A stretch of DNA of 64,000 nt from Cricetomys ansorgei. Lineage: Eukaryota; Chordata; Mammalia; Rodentia; Nesomyidae. Within the stretch, counting starts at the first letter, position 1, and each line of letters opens with the position of its first letter. Shown here one piece after another: positions 21,077 through 33,119 of the stretch. The stretch covers positions 4,706,001 to 4,770,000 of the forward strand of contig JAMJFZ010004031.1 in the NCBI GenBank assembly GCA_026225945.1, given 5' to 3'. The position numbers and the translations under genes are program-made. The notes under the pieces were generated by a model. It made no database searches and was not told the origin of the DNA. It saw only the letters and a list, made by a program, of their open reading frames with translations.

Positions 21077-24000
21077 AAAAAGCAACAACCCTGGACATCC
21101 TTTATGGTTTGAGTTTTGTCACATACGTAGCTTTAGACCTTTACGTATACTTAGAAACTGACTAATTCTTTAAGGAAGGAATAGGTACGGATTGAGTAGC
21201 TATGATCACTGTGCCATAGTCCTGGGCACATAGGAGGAATGAGGAGGTAGGATCAACATGAGAAGACAGAATCCATATATCTAAAGGTAAAATAGCTTGA
21301 TCATAAGGAAATCATACCTATTTCTGTTTAAAAAAAAAAAAGGCACGTACTATTTAGCCTGACTGTGCCTGCACCAGTTTTCTGGTTTGGTTTGGTTCGG
21401 TTTGGTTTTAACTTTGTTTCTACATTTGGGGTTGTAGTTCTTTGTTAGAATGAAGGAGAAACGATTGATCCTGGTGATGTTCACTGACTCTCAATTCTCA
21501 TAGGCTCGGTTTTCTGTTGGTACATGCCTGCTTAGATGATTGCAGAAGGCAAGAGCTGGAGGTTTGGCTAGCCCTCTAGAAAAAACAAATGCATCTTCCT
21601 AACATTGCAGAAAATAAAGCAGGGCTTTGAAATCTAAAATTGCATTTGAAAATAACCTCTAGAACAGAAAGAGAAATGAATCTGTTCCAATTGGTCTGTC
21701 TGGCTTTTGTTTGTTGGAACAGAAAGGAGATTAGGAGACTGGCGAAGTTCTCAAGGCACCATCTGAACCTCCCTGTTTTCAGTCCTAGGCTTGGTTCTGC
21801 TCTTACCCACTTCTGTTTTCCTCCAAGTCACATGATAGGCAATTAGTAGATCTTCTTTTCAAATAGAAATGTTTATTTGCTTTTCTAATTTACCATTATG
21901 ACACTAGAACTCAGAGAGAAATCGTTTTAGCTTTTATAGTAAACCATAAAGAAGCCTTATAAAGTTTCTCTCAAAACGACATTCTTTTCGGAAGTGAAGT
22001 TCTATTTCTTCCACATGCCTACACTAACATTCTTGTTGACAATTATTTTATCTAGGATCATTTCTTTAATTCAATTTCCGCTTTGGGAGGAGGACTTCAC
22101 AGAAGACACATTTTTAATAGGCTGTCATCACAGGGGCAAAAGGGATCTTGGCAAGCAGCTAGTAACAGTGTAGATGGAAACCCGGAGTGTGATGGTTTTA
22201 GACTTCTTGAGTGTCTTGATGCTATTTTCATATGCTAAGAGCGTAAACTATATTTAGACCTTGCTGACTGAAGTGAGTACGCATCTCTTTCGCAGATAAT
22301 GCTAGATTTATTTGTGGATTTTTGTGAAGCTGGGGAAGTAGTTACAGCTCCCATCCTTTCTAGCACCATTTCACCGTCCTCTGTATTTAATGACTGCTTT
22401 GATTTTCATGCAGCTGGTCATTTAAATTTTGTTGTCCTAAAGTAGCCACCGAGACATGTGTTTTTCTTGTTATTGAATGTTATTTTGATAAATATAGCAT
22501 TATACTAATAGTTAATTTTTCACATTCAATCAGTACTACTCCCTAAGTATGCATCTATTCGGTGGCTTCTTGGCATTGGTGTTATTGCCATTTGGGACAC
22601 AGAATTCTGTGTGATGGAGAATGCCCTCCACACTGTGGAATGCTTGGTATCATCCCTGGGCTCCACCCATTGGACGACAGCCGTACTTTCTTCTTTCAAG
22701 TTGGGGCAACAGAATATGTTTTCATATATTGCCAAATGAGCCAGGAGTGGTAAAAATCACTCTCTGAATGTCTGAGACCAATGTCCACTGTAACCATACA
22801 TTCCTCTCCATCTCTCATTACTGCTGTGGTCCAGAGAACAATTGCAATAGCTCCTGCAAGGTCATCCTTGCTATATCCCATATAATTCTTGGACCATTTT
22901 ATGCACTGTAGTCAGAATGGTCTCTGCAAGACCTAAATCCTATAATATTATGACATTTAAAAACAGTGCCAGGGATTTGCAATACCCTAGTACAAAGATT
23001 GAGACCTCTAAATCACCCTACAGGGCTCATCCAGAGTTCCCCTTGGCTTTATCTCAATCCGTTTTCTCTCACCAGCTCAGGCATTGCCCCTGCTCTGCTT
23101 CCTCTTGCCATGTCTACCCGTCTCCATTCACACGGTCCAAGCACATTCAGCCTTCTGTTCCGGCTTCAGCTTCAAGCTGCGAGAGTATTTTCACTTGATA
23201 ACTCAGGAGTAGATTACATTGACATACTACTGTAAGTTAATCAAGGCTATTTAGATTAGAGCCAATTATCTAAAAAGCAATTGACCAAAGGGAAAAATTA
23301 CTGAACTAAATCACCAAATACATTAATAAATCATTGACTTTTTCTTTATCATTTACAACACTTTTTTTGTAGCTGGCTTCACACAGGTAAGGCAAAGTTC
23401 TAGTGATTGATGAAGGCTGTCAGGAATTAAGAGCTTGGAGATTTTAGTGCTATTGGGTTCTTCCCCCATCTACTTTTTTCTTTCTGAAATTAGAAAACTA
23501 GCTCAATCATGTGTTGACCTTAGCCACCAACTGGCAAGTAGTTGGGTTTGGAGTCAAGTTAAAATTATTTAACATGTAGTTATGACAATACAATGAAAAG
23601 AAAGCATCAAACCTACTACAGCAGTCCCCACATGTATTACTTCCAAGTTTATAAGTTACTAAAAAAACATACTTTGGTAAATTGTTGCATTCATTTTATA
23701 AATTTAGCAGTTTGTACCTTGGGGTTAAAATGGGGGTATCGTAAAATTTCTAAACTGTTTGAAAAACAATGACTTTAAAAGGGTTCCATAAGAATTGGTA
23801 TCAAGATTCATTCTAAATATTGATGTTTATATCATAGATAAATGCCACTGTCTTCCCTAGTCACAGAAGCTTCTCTTTGCAGGCAACAACCGTGAATACA
23901 GAGACACTAATCTAATCTCCATCCCACCCCCTGTTTCTACAGGTCCCTTTCTCAGTTCATGTCAAGTACATCACTGCTCATGGTGCTTAGCGTAAGTGAT

Positions 24001-24164
24001 GTTTGAATGCTCAGCCCTAAATAGGCTATTTATACCCATCCTCTAAGGCTGAGGAAACGTCACAGAAGAGGAAGTGGAAAGAATATGAGACAAAGTTAGA
24101 GAGAAGTGCTACGAAACACTATTTACAGGGCATGACACAGCCACCGCAAATATGATCTCCATCT

Positions 24165-24550
24165 CGTAGCAGCTGTGCTTGCCTACCCCAGGCCTACGCA
24201 TTACTGAGACTTTCAAGAGCCAGCCGGTGTTGTGGGAAGTGTTCATGAAAACGCACCCCTCCTATTGGCCACTGAAGATTCTGGATACAGGACAGTCGGT
24301 ATCTTCAGTTCTGTACCCAGTGGTGAACCGTTCCGGCTCCAAATGGATAACTCCAAGCTTGTCACCACACGGATGATCGCGGTTAGACTTAGTGGGTCAG
24401 AACACAAAGCAAAAGACACGAATATGAGAAACAGACCTGTAGAAAATAGGGGGTGGGATGGAAATTAGAGATGCTGAGCAAGGGTTAACAGAACATATAA
24501 AGTGCATGCTTAAAATCGTCAAGAACAGATTGAGTAAAAAGACTTTTAAA
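24165..24550 (+). mobile_element. Unassigned rodent interspersed repeat, possibly L1 3' end
   Basis: The order CACTGAAGATTCTGGATAC, ATCTTCAGTTCTGTACCCAG, CGGCTCCAAATGGATAACTCC, GGTTAGACTTAGTGGGTCA and CACAAAGCAAAAGACACGAA, then AAAATCGTCAAGAACAG, follows a dispersed rodent sequence I associate with older L1 3' regions. It is CpG-containing and moderately preserved, but the family assignment is uncertain. Frames across it (65 and 78 codons) are incidental. Confidence 0.35.
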
Positions 24551-25009
24551 AAAATGAACGGATATCAAGAGATTCCCCATGTGAATGAAATCTGAGATAC
24601 AAGAATAATCAGCTCATAATATAACTAAGCCGACTATTGCTCATAACTTTTGACAGATTTAAAATTCTTTAGAAGGGTCCTGTAGCAGGCATTTTGTTGC
24701 TGCAGCCAAGGACATGGCATAGTTAATTCCACGGCAGTTCTACATTGGTTCAGTCAACGCATTTATCTAATCTGTCTCCTTCACTGCTCTGTACACTCAG
24801 GGAAGCAGAAACTGTGACCAGTTCTGCTCATCAGCTATCTGCAGAACCATTGTACCCTTTACAGTGCTGATGTTCATTTGAATATTGTTGAATAGAAAAT
24901 GAGGTTGTTTTTAAAAAATGAAATATTTCCCTCTTCATACACAGCATTAGAAGCCTCCAACTTTAAGAAAGCTGTTAATAAGAATATACAAAAGAAGTTA
25001 CCAACATGG
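24551..25009. other. Unique sequence
   Basis: No repeat or exon was recognised. Confidence 0.5.
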
Positions 25010-25100
25010 AAGGTGGCTTATGCTTGTTTGTAATCCTAGCAACATAGTGCATTCCCTGCCGGCTTGGATTTAGGAGACCCTGTTACAAAAGCAAAAGTAT
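25010..25100 (+). mobile_element. Truncated, degenerate B1 SINE
   Basis: GGTGGCTTATGCTTGTTTGTAATCCTAGCAA in decayed form gives the B1 5' end. It then jumps to AGGAGACCCTGTTACAAAAGC (3' end), so most of the middle is missing. Confidence 0.45.
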
Positions 25101-25197
25101 ATAAATATATTCTATATAAATTTTATGTAATGTTTTGTAAAGTCTATACATTGTACTTTGCTACCATATTCATATGAAATCACATGGTTATCAAGTT

Positions 25198-25232
25198 AGA
25201 TAGGTAGACAGACAGATAGACAGACAGATACA
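25198..25232. repeat. GATA/GACA tetranucleotide repeat
   Basis: An imperfect mix of GATA and GACA units (AGATAGGTAGACAGACAGA and following) forms a short simple repeat. Confidence 0.85.
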
Positions 25233-25777
25233 TATCGTGTTCCAGAATTTGATTTTTTAGGAGGGCCTGAAATCATGTAGAAAACCTGAATTACATAGGA
25301 GAGACTTCTGGTATCTAAATTACATTAGTACCACAATACTTAATAAATAAGAGTTTGAGAGTATTTGTTGGGAAGATAAACAAGCGACACATTTATTCAG
25401 AAAAGTGAGAGTCTGCCCAAGGTCTGAAGAAACAGACTTCAAGAAAATTCTTCAGTTTACATACTTTCCAGTGAACTGGGGCCTTTTAGTTTAAGAAAAT
25501 CAGATTCATTGCTTCAATAAATCCTTTAAAATCCGTTTCTTTGTTCCCCATGAATTTGCCAAAGGTGGGAGTTTCTGTAATACAGAGGAGATAGGAAAGA
25601 TGCTTTGATTCTACCTCTGATGAGGTCACTGATGAAGAGCTGGTGATCTGGGCTTAGTGGTCTTTTCTTTCTGTGCTTTAGAATCATCTGGGGGGATTCT
25701 GAAAACACAGGTACACCTCGGCTTATGATTTTATCACATCTCAATAAGTCTTCAGTAAGTTACAAATATCTGGAGTT
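25233..25777. other. Unique sequence with possible MER5-like fragment
   Basis: Mostly unique. TTTAGAATCATCTGGGGGGA followed by CTGAAAACACAGG near 25677-25712 resembles part of a MER5/MER20-type hAT remnant, but it is too short to be sure. Confidence 0.35.
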
Positions 25778-25938
25778 GCCAGGCAGTGGTGGCACATGCC
25801 TTTAATCCCAGCACTTGGGAGGCAGAGGCAGGCAGCTTGCAGTGAGTTTGAGGCCAGCCTGAGTGAGCTCCTGGACAGCCAGAGTTACAACAGAGAAACT
25901 CTGTCTCAAAAAACAAACAAACAAACAACAACAACAAA
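25778..25938 (+). mobile_element. B1 SINE, well preserved
   Basis: Nearly full length: GCCAGGCAGTGGTGGCACAT (box A), TTTAATCCCAGCACTTGGGAG, GTGAGTTTGAGGCCAGCCTGA (box B region), CAGCCAGAGTTACAACAGAG and ACTCTGTCTCAAAAAAC. An (AAAC)n/(AAC)n tail follows. A possible short target-site duplication (ATCTGGAG left, ATCTAGAG right) flanks it. It is among the youngest elements in the window. Confidence 0.93.
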
Positions 25939-26224
25939 TCTAGAGCTAAAATTTCATGGAATGCATCTTACTGCACACCCTAGCTCATCAGCTTGACCCA
26001 TCCAGTAGATTACTGCTGTCTCCCCTTATTCACAAAGCCTTGGGTTCTATAACCAACCCTGCATTCCCAAATAAAGTACCGTTTTTCCAGAAGTACAGTT
26101 GCCATCACTTTTGCACAAATGATGATGTTAAAGAGTTGAAGGCAGGATTTATTAGTGAACTGACGACATGCCCCACCTAGACCCACAGAATCAAAATCTT
26201 TGAATCAATTTTCTGAAGTTTATG
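25939..26224. other. Unique sequence
   Basis: No repeat, exon or RNA gene is clearly recognisable. A MER5-like fragment may lie at 26172-26205. Confidence 0.4.
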
Positions 26225-26360
26225 CTTCTCAACTTCCTAGCTTTGTGACCCTGGGTTAGTTGCATTGTCTCTGTACTTCTTTATGTGCAAAATAACAATA
26301 GGAATAGTTATAATGATTGCAGCAATCATAGTTCAAATAAAGCATTTAAGGCAGGAGACA
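26225..26360 (+). mobile_element. MIR SINE remnant
   Basis: ACTTCCTAGCTTTGTGACCCTGGG, the CTCTGTACTTCTTTATGTGCAAAAT region and AACAATAGGAATAGTTATAATG (in that order) match the direct MIR core and 3' region. Confidence 0.6.
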
Positions 26361-28279
26361 TCACTCCAGCATTCAGTGAAATCTTTGTGGTTTGGGTCAT
26401 CTCAATAATTTGTAAGATAGAGCCATTTACCTCCTTCAAGACCAAAGCTTTATCTTCATCTTAGTATACTTTACTTCTGTTTTCTAGCCTTTTAATTTAT
26501 ATCAATATTTTGTCATTTTTTTAGTGTTTAAATTTTTTAAACACTAAAATTTTTTAAATTTAAAAATCTTTAAATATTTAATTTTGCCTTAGTTGGAAAA
26601 CTAGATATACTGTAAAGTGCTTTTAGATTGTTCAGAGCCATTGCTGAGCCATTGCCTACTGTTCATCTTCATTTTCATCTGTTGTGCTTGAAGACAGTCA
26701 GTCACTAGATGGGAATAATGTAGAACACCCTCCACCCATAAATACTATTATAGGAGCAAAATTCAGTCAGTGATATATAGAAAGCATTTTGATATGGGGA
26801 AATCTAGAGTCTGATTTTCTCATCTTTCTGTTTTACAATGACTTTGATATATAAAAGAAGAGTTGAGGCTGATATTGGAAAAGAGTATTCAGTACTACAG
26901 TTTTCTGTGAATCTGATAGGAGTTTATATTTTGCAAATATAGAAATTAACTTCTTGATACCACCATGTAAACCATTCCCACATTTCCTGTGGGTAGGACA
27001 GTTCTTCAGAGATAAGTGAGCACTATTGCTTTTGACTGGCTCCTATGTTTTCTTATGGTTAAAAATTAATTGTGTCTAACACATATGAGGCCATTTCTCT
27101 TGATCAGGGTTTGTGTGGTTACAAGGAGTAGGGTCAGGCTAACTTAAGAAAGACTTGTTGTGGGAATACAGCACTGGATCTCAGGAAATTCATGGCCAAT
27201 CATAACAGGTTGGGACTTGGAGAAGCCAGTGTCCGAGCCTAGAAGGCCACAATGAGCCTCCATTCTCAGAGTAGGGCTCTATCCCTGTGGTCTCTTGCCT
27301 TCTCACTACTTCAGTTCTCTATTCTCTTCTCTCCAATGATCTGTCTTTCTGCTATAAACTTTGGCTTGAACTTGGGCTCCAGTAGACCTGCCCAGACCCT
27401 GCACACACTACTGCTGCTCCAGTGTTCCAAATCTGTCCAGTCCTTGAGGGATTGATTGACATTAAGCCACTGATCACACATCTAGAGTGCTTAACTTCTC
27501 CTAAATTAGTTATTTATACCTGGTTCTCTCAGTCATGGCTAGAATTGGATGAAGTCATGTGGTACAGAGAGGAGTCACACTAGACAGAAGAGGCCAGGAG
27601 TCCGTAAGCTCAGCAAACATGCCTTATATTGAGCCTTCATTTCACATGAAGAGATGTAAGCCTTTTCCAGATGAGAATTCCAATCCTGTGTAATTTCTGC
27701 AGAATACTAATGAGTGATCAGAAGAGCACATTAGAAGTCTTAGGATTCACTGCCACAGTCGCTGCTTCAAGCTCTCTATTGCACAGATATTTCCTCTCAA
27801 AATTGTTCAGGTGAATAGTAATGTGATGGATGCTAAATGCAGTGCCAAAGTTGAACTCAGTAAGAAACAGGAAATTAGTTATCTTTGAAATTCAGAATCT
27901 TTCCTTTGGGGGGCAGAGAGGTACAGAAGGGAAACATTTTCCCAATTAAATTATGTCACCATATTCCTAATATGTTCATCATTACACAAAACATGATACA
28001 TCTTTTGTTATAGAAGTTACTCATTTGAAAGATACATAAAGAACCGCAGTTTGCTTTTTTTTTTAATGAGAGTAGGTAAGACAATTTTAAAGAAAAAACA
28101 CTGGTGAGTCTAGAAAAAAATAAAGCAATAATCAAACCCACAGGAATTTTTATCAGCCGGTGGAGCCCATTCATATGTTGCTCAAATCAGCTATTATGTT
28201 GAGAGAATTGTGAGCCATTGACAAGAGTGATCACAATCAATAAGATGACAGTCAGTGTTACAGAAAAAGGTCCTGGACC
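26361..28279. other. Unique sequence with a perfect palindromic hairpin
   Basis: A 14-bp perfect inverted repeat lies at 26519-26549. The stretch 27100-27460 has the look of an old LTR (GGCCAATCATAACAGG, CTGCTATAAACTTTGGCTTG) but I cannot place it. No exon is supported. Confidence 0.45.
26519..26549. other. Perfect 14-bp inverted repeat, 3-nt loop
   Basis: TTTTAGTGTTTAAA at 26519-26532 is exactly complementary to 26536-26549, separated by TTT. It lies in a very AT-rich tract and could extrude as a cruciform. Confidence 0.95.
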
Positions 28280-28668
28280 TCAGCACGAGGTGATGAACAC
28301 CTCATCATGAAAACCTTGGGGAGGAAAGGGTGTATTTGGCTTACATTTCCACATCACTGTTTATCATTGAAGGAAGTCAGAACAGAAATTCGAACAGGGC
28401 AGGAACCTGGAAGCAGGAGCCGATGCAAAGGCCATGGAGAGGTGTTGCTTGCTGTCTTGCTCTTTAAGTTTGTTTGGCTTGCTTTCTTATAGAACCTAGG
28501 GTCACCAGCCCATGGATGGCACCGCTCCCAGTGGGCTGGGCCTTCCTACATTGCTCACTAATTAAGAAAATGCTTTACAGCTGGATCTTATGGAGGCATT
28601 TTATCAATTGATGTTCCCTCCTTTCAGATAACTCTGTGTCAAGTTGATATAAAACTAGCCAGCAAACC
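28280..28668 (-). mobile_element. ERVL-MaLR-like LTR, near full length
   Basis: On the + strand this reads GGGGAGGAAAGGGTGTATTTG, CACATCACTGTTTATCATTG, GGAAGTCAGAACAGAAATTCG, GGCAGGAACCTGGAAGCAGGA, TTTCTTATAGAACCTAGGGT, GGGCTGGGCCTTCCTACATTG, TATGGAGGCATTTTATCAATTG and GTCAAGTTGATATAAAACTAG. It is the inverted form of a very common rodent LTR-like repeat of about 390 bp. A second copy in direct orientation is at 62.2 kb and a third at 37.5 kb. Confidence 0.7.
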
Positions 28669-28690
28669 AAGGAGTAAACATGGCAGCCTG

Positions 28691-28733
28691 GAGAATGCTT
28701 GGCAAGTACTCTACTACTGAACTACAGCCCCAC
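28691..28733 (-). mobile_element. ID SINE fragment
   Basis: GCTTGGCAAGTACTCTACTAC followed by TGAACTACAGCCCCA is the inverted 5' half of an ID element. Confidence 0.6.
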
Positions 28734-29098
28734 CAACAACAGTATTATGCATAATTTATAGTCCTATATTCAAAGTCCTATTCTAACTACCTCTTAAAAA
28801 GAAACAAAGCCCACCAATGGTTTTTGAAAGTCAGTCTTAATTTTCACATAATAATTATATATGTTTACAGGTTAAAGCTTGACATTTTATTTGTCTCATA
28901 ATTAAATTTAATTTTTTATTGATAAAGTGAGAAAAACCATTAAGAACATTTACATGTTCACACATTAGAGGGCATTCCAAGGAAATATTTCTTGCTATAA
29001 GTAAGATCTTGTTGAATTGCATAGCCAAAACAATAGTTCATGTTCTTAAAGGTAAAGTAAAATTGTTTAGATCATGATTGTTTAAAAGTTTTTAATTT
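28734..29098. other. Unique AT-rich sequence
   Basis: No repeat or exon recognised. Confidence 0.5.
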
Positions 29099-29300
29099 GG
29101 GCTAGAGGGATGACTCAGCATTGCCCACTCTTCTGGAAGACCCAGGTTCAATTCCTAGCCCATACTCGTCTGTAACTCTTGTCCCAGGAAATCCAACACC
29201 CTTCTCTGGCTTCTTCATGTACCAGACACACACATTCTACACAGACATTCATGCAAGCAAAAAACCCACATACAAAAAAATAAATTTTAAAAATTAAACC
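29099..29300 (+). mobile_element. B2 SINE
   Basis: GGGCTAGAGGGATGACTCAG (head, box A) and CCAGGTTCAATTCCTAGCCC (box B) lead to CAGGAAATCCAACACCCTTC and a CTGGCTTC block. The tail is CA-rich then AAAAAAATAAATTTT. Confidence 0.85.
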
Positions 29301-29314
29301 TACACGTGTGCCAT

Positions 29315-29316
<2 letters not shown>

Positions 29317-29350
<34 letters not shown>
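29317..29350. repeat. (AC)17 microsatellite
   Basis: An uninterrupted AC run lies between a B2 and a B1 element. Confidence 0.97.
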
Positions 29351-29355
<5 letters not shown>

Positions 29356-29404
29356 TACCTGTACAAACATATTCATAAACACATACACCCAAATTTTTCT
29401 TTTT

Positions 29405-29562
29405 CTTTTTTTTTTTTTTTTTTTTCGAGACAGGGTTTCTCTGTTGTGACTCTGGTTGTCCTGGAACTCACTCACTCTGTAGACCAGGCTGGCCTTGAAC
29501 TTACAGAGATCTGGCTGCCTCTGTCTCCCCCAAAAGGCATGCACCACCACCACCCAGCGTAC
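29405..29562 (-). mobile_element. B1 SINE
   Basis: A poly-T stretch (inverted A tail) is followed by CGAGACAGGGTTTCTCTGTTG, TAGACCAGGCTGGCCTTGAAC and GGCATGCACCACCACCACCC. The AGTGCTGGGATTAAA portion near the 5' end is replaced or deleted. It shares the ACAACAGAG variant with two other B1 copies here. Confidence 0.88.
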
Positions 29563-32500
29563 ACACAAATCTTTAAATAAACATATAAATATATGGCTTT
29601 AGGTTTTTGCATGCTATTTAGTTTATTATTAATTCAATTTTCAATCAGTACCGTATACAGAGATTCATTCTTAATGTTGTTTCTTATCAGTTGAGGTACA
29701 ACACAAGTAGTTTTAAAATGTCAAGCATACATTTGTACTACATATTAAAACGTGATTACTACACTCTATATATAGTTCTGATGAATATTTTCAGATAAAT
29801 TTGAAAGACAGTTTACATTTAATATCAAATTATTTCTATTTTGTTCATAGTAATAATACTTCATTTGAGTGAAGTAAAAACTTCAAATATGTTTACTGGC
29901 AGGAAAAGAAAAAAATTTCCAATGATTTTATTTTCTACAGTTGCTGTTTTCAAAAATATATACATAGAAACTAATCTGAAATTCTGTGCTGCAAAGAGAC
30001 CAAAATCATCCTAAACTAAAATATTTCAGCATGTATTAGAATATCGTCCAATTTTTCTTTCAATTGCTTAAAGGAAAATAAAACCAAAGAATTATTATAT
30101 TCACCTGGACTGAAGTCTAATAAGCAAATAGTTCTGAATTTGGAGTGAGCAACAGTTATTTGAATATGTAGGGAAGAAGTCCTATTTGGTTTATTTTAAA
30201 GAATAAGTAGATATAAAATACCATAAGTCTACAACTTTGAGTGTCAAATTACAGCATGCATCAGCTGTAGATGATTATGATGTAGGCAATATTTGGTCCG
30301 CTATGAAGGACAATCAGAAAGAGGGAACATTCTTTTTCTTTTTAGAAGAGAAGACTACTCAGTAAAAATAATATGAGGGGGAAAAGAAAAGCCTGGTCCC
30401 CAAAGTAAAAGGGCCTTCCACTTAAGACAGCAATGTCACGTTTATTGACATGTACAAGCATTATCCCTCTTACTAGGAAGAATGTAGTGTCATCCCATTC
30501 TTGAATATTAAAACCATTATGTGCATATGAATACATTTTTGAAGCCTTGGACACTGCACGGCAACTAAGCCATTTTGGGAGTAAAGCCATATATTATATC
30601 ACTGCAGGCACAAATTGCTTGCATCTTAACTGTTCATCTGTAGTGGGGAAAATGTCACTGAACATACTAGTAATTTTCAAACACTGTCATGAAAAATCTG
30701 GGTCACAGCACTTTATCATTTTTCTAAACTACATTTGATAAAAAGGAGCTAGATGCTTTACCTATTTAGACCATATTATTAAAATACACTTATGGAAATT
30801 AAGTCAACATAACTTAGTTTGTGCCATCTACCATGTACAGAAAAAGGCTTATGTTCATCTGCAATGATGCTGGTGCCCATCTATACATGGTATCTTAGTG
30901 ACATCAAATCACTTGGAGATAGGAATACAGCCACGAGCAGCTGGACATCCATCAGTTCCTGATGACATGAATTGGGCTTCATGCCTTCATGGTTTTGAAG
31001 GTTACACTGGTTGGATTTACCAATTTCTCAGTTATTCAACAGTAAGAGAACCAAGCATTGGGGAGCTAGAGGTCATCATCTCCACAGAACCAGAGAACAG
31101 AAGTCTCTCAATTAGGAACTATGAAAACATAGCTCAGTGAGGGAGCCGGCACCCGAGTGCGGCAACACCTGTTCAACCTGAGAAAATTTTCCCCAGATAA
31201 TTCTGCTATAAAGAGGGCTATTCTGCACCTGTTGATCCAGCATAGCTTGGTGATTTCGAATACCTAATTGCAGTCTCCTCCTTCTGGAATCTGGTAACAG
31301 CCAATAATATCAAACTAAGTGGCTGTATCCAAGTTTATATTCAGTGTTAAAAGTATGAGGCAGATATACAAATATGTGAGCATCTAATCCCTGCAAAGAC
31401 GTCTGCCTGTGGAGTGGCATTTCAATGTGTAATGATCAGATTGTGGTAATTGGATAATCCAGTACCTCAGTACACCCCTCCCCATACCATATTTCTGTGT
31501 GTGTGTGTGTGTGTGTGTTAAATGTTCTCCCTGTTGGCTGTTTTGAAATATACTATTAAAATTTGTGACCCATAGTTATCCCACTGTTGTATGAGGTTGT
31601 AAGTTATTCCTTCTATCTACCCGTGCCCCTATACTCACTGCCCTGGTGAATTTTTAAAAGATAGAATTAATCTATATCTGATTTTTTGGCTAACAGCAAA
31701 CCTTAAAATTCCATTGGGTTTCATCTGTGAAAATTAAATGTACCTTAATATATTTGTTTGCATGTCATCTCAGTTGAAAATTTCCCAACCTGCCCAAAGT
31801 TTTGTGATTTCCTGCATCTACTTCCAACTATATATTATAAGCAAACTATGACAAGCACACTCCCTTCAGCAGGCAATCATTCCCACGGGATAAACAAGCA
31901 TAAGACATTTTTCTGCCCCAGGCTGACTCTGCCAGAAAAGACCAGCTGGTTTTCATATAAATAAACAAGGTAGGTGGGTGTGCACTAAGGAGGCCGTTCA
32001 GAAGAACAACAACAAAAGAAAATATGGTAGACCTTCTCATTTGACCTCAATGAAATGCCTGGTAAAACTAACTGAGCATCTTCATGGTTTGAATGCTGCC
32101 CAGGGTGGAAGCGGAGCTAGCATCCTGTCAGGTTATCACTGATGACATAAGAATTCTTTTAAAGTATCCACTGGTGCAGAGATCCGATGTAGCCGCACTA
32201 TGTCAGCTGTGTGGTGTGAAGTTATAGAAACCTGGGACATTGATAGAGAATAAATAGTTTAATGAGAGACAGGCTATAAAATGTTTCTAGGGAGCCACAT
32301 CCCCCAGCATATGAATTACTGCCTTTGTATAAGTTAAATGCTTGGATATAAATGGCAATGTTATCATAGTAGTTAAAAAGATTTAATGCCTTTGGTGGTG
32401 GTGGGCTGCATGAATAACAGCCAATCCCAGAGCTGGATTTCTGCCATCCCTTCTGAAATCTCCCACCGCTCATCTATATGGATGCAGAGATGCACATACT

Positions 32501-32966
32501 ACAGGTGAAGAGATTAAGTCACAGAGGAGTTGTGGGGATTGATGACTGAATCTCACTATAAATATTCTATTACCGTTACCCTTAATCCCTTTTATCTTGT
32601 TTATTTCTCACCACTTACTATACATTAGCATTGTGACAGTGATCGATGTAAGCCTCCTGCAGTCCTCAGCGCACATGAGAGGTCTAAGCCTCGCACCAGT
32701 TACATCAGAAGCTCTGTAGGGCCCCAGAAAAATGGAGACCTTAGGTCAGCATTGACTACTATAGGCTTTTACAGTGAGATTATTTAAATCAACTACTTCT
32801 GCATCCAGACTTTTATTAATGCATACGTTTTCATTTAAATAGCAAACCCTTCTCACTATATTTTTATGAGTTTAGTTATAGATTATTGTAAGAAAGGAGG
32901 AAGGTAACACAAAAAAAGAATAAAGAACAATAAAGTCTTATATAAACCAGCAACATAGTTTGGAAC
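29563..32966. other. Unique sequence with one (TG)n and a candidate conserved block
   Basis: Repeat-poor AT-rich sequence with no recognised exon. The segment 30880-31330 is less AT-rich, keeps CpGs (GAGCCGGCACCCGAGTGCGGC at 31142 on) and holds an 80-codon open frame (30898-31140). The frame matches no domain I know. MIR-like fragments may exist near 32498-32560 but are not secure. Confidence 0.45.
31496..31518. repeat. (TG)n microsatellite
   Basis: A short uninterrupted TG run. Confidence 0.95.
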
Positions 32967-33119
32967 TTTTTTTTTTTTTCCCAGACAGGTTTCTCTGTTG
33001 TAACTCTGGCTGTCTTGGAACTCACTGTGTAGACCAGGTTGGCCTCAAACTCACAGCAATCCTCTTGCTTCTGCCTTCCAAGTGCTGGGATGAGAAGCAT
33101 GCACCACCACTGCCCAGCT
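32967..33119 (-). mobile_element. B1 SINE
   Basis: Poly-T, then CCCAGACAGGTTTCTCTGTTG, TAACTCTGGCTGTCTTGGAAC, TAGACCAGGTTGGCCTCAAAC, CAAGTGCTGGGATGAGAAGC and ATGCACCACCACTGCCCAGC. Near full length, inverted, with the same ACAACAGAG variant. Confidence 0.92.

Larger units (their letters stand above)
20191..24160. other. Unique sequence, poly-T tracts, one enhancer-like stretch
   Basis: Long repeats are absent. Poly-T runs occur at 20334-20350 and 21054-21076. About 20990-21053 (GGTGGTGAATAAAATCAC onward) resembles an L1-like 3' tail, but I cannot name it. A (TTTGG)n-like stretch lies near 21385-21410. The segment 22190-22480 is repeat-free and AT-rich with many TTTAAT/ATTTAT cores. A degenerate MIR-like fragment may lie at 24020-24080. 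No exon is supported. Confidence 0.45.

Noticed and set aside
29148..29580. Several frames of 72-93 codons on both strands
   Set aside because: They read through the B2, the AC repeat and the B1; Cys-Val and Thr-His runs are microsatellite translations.
30898..31140. 80-codon frame as a possible exon
   Set aside because: Kept only as a finding; no acceptor/donor pair or family match makes it a supportable gene.
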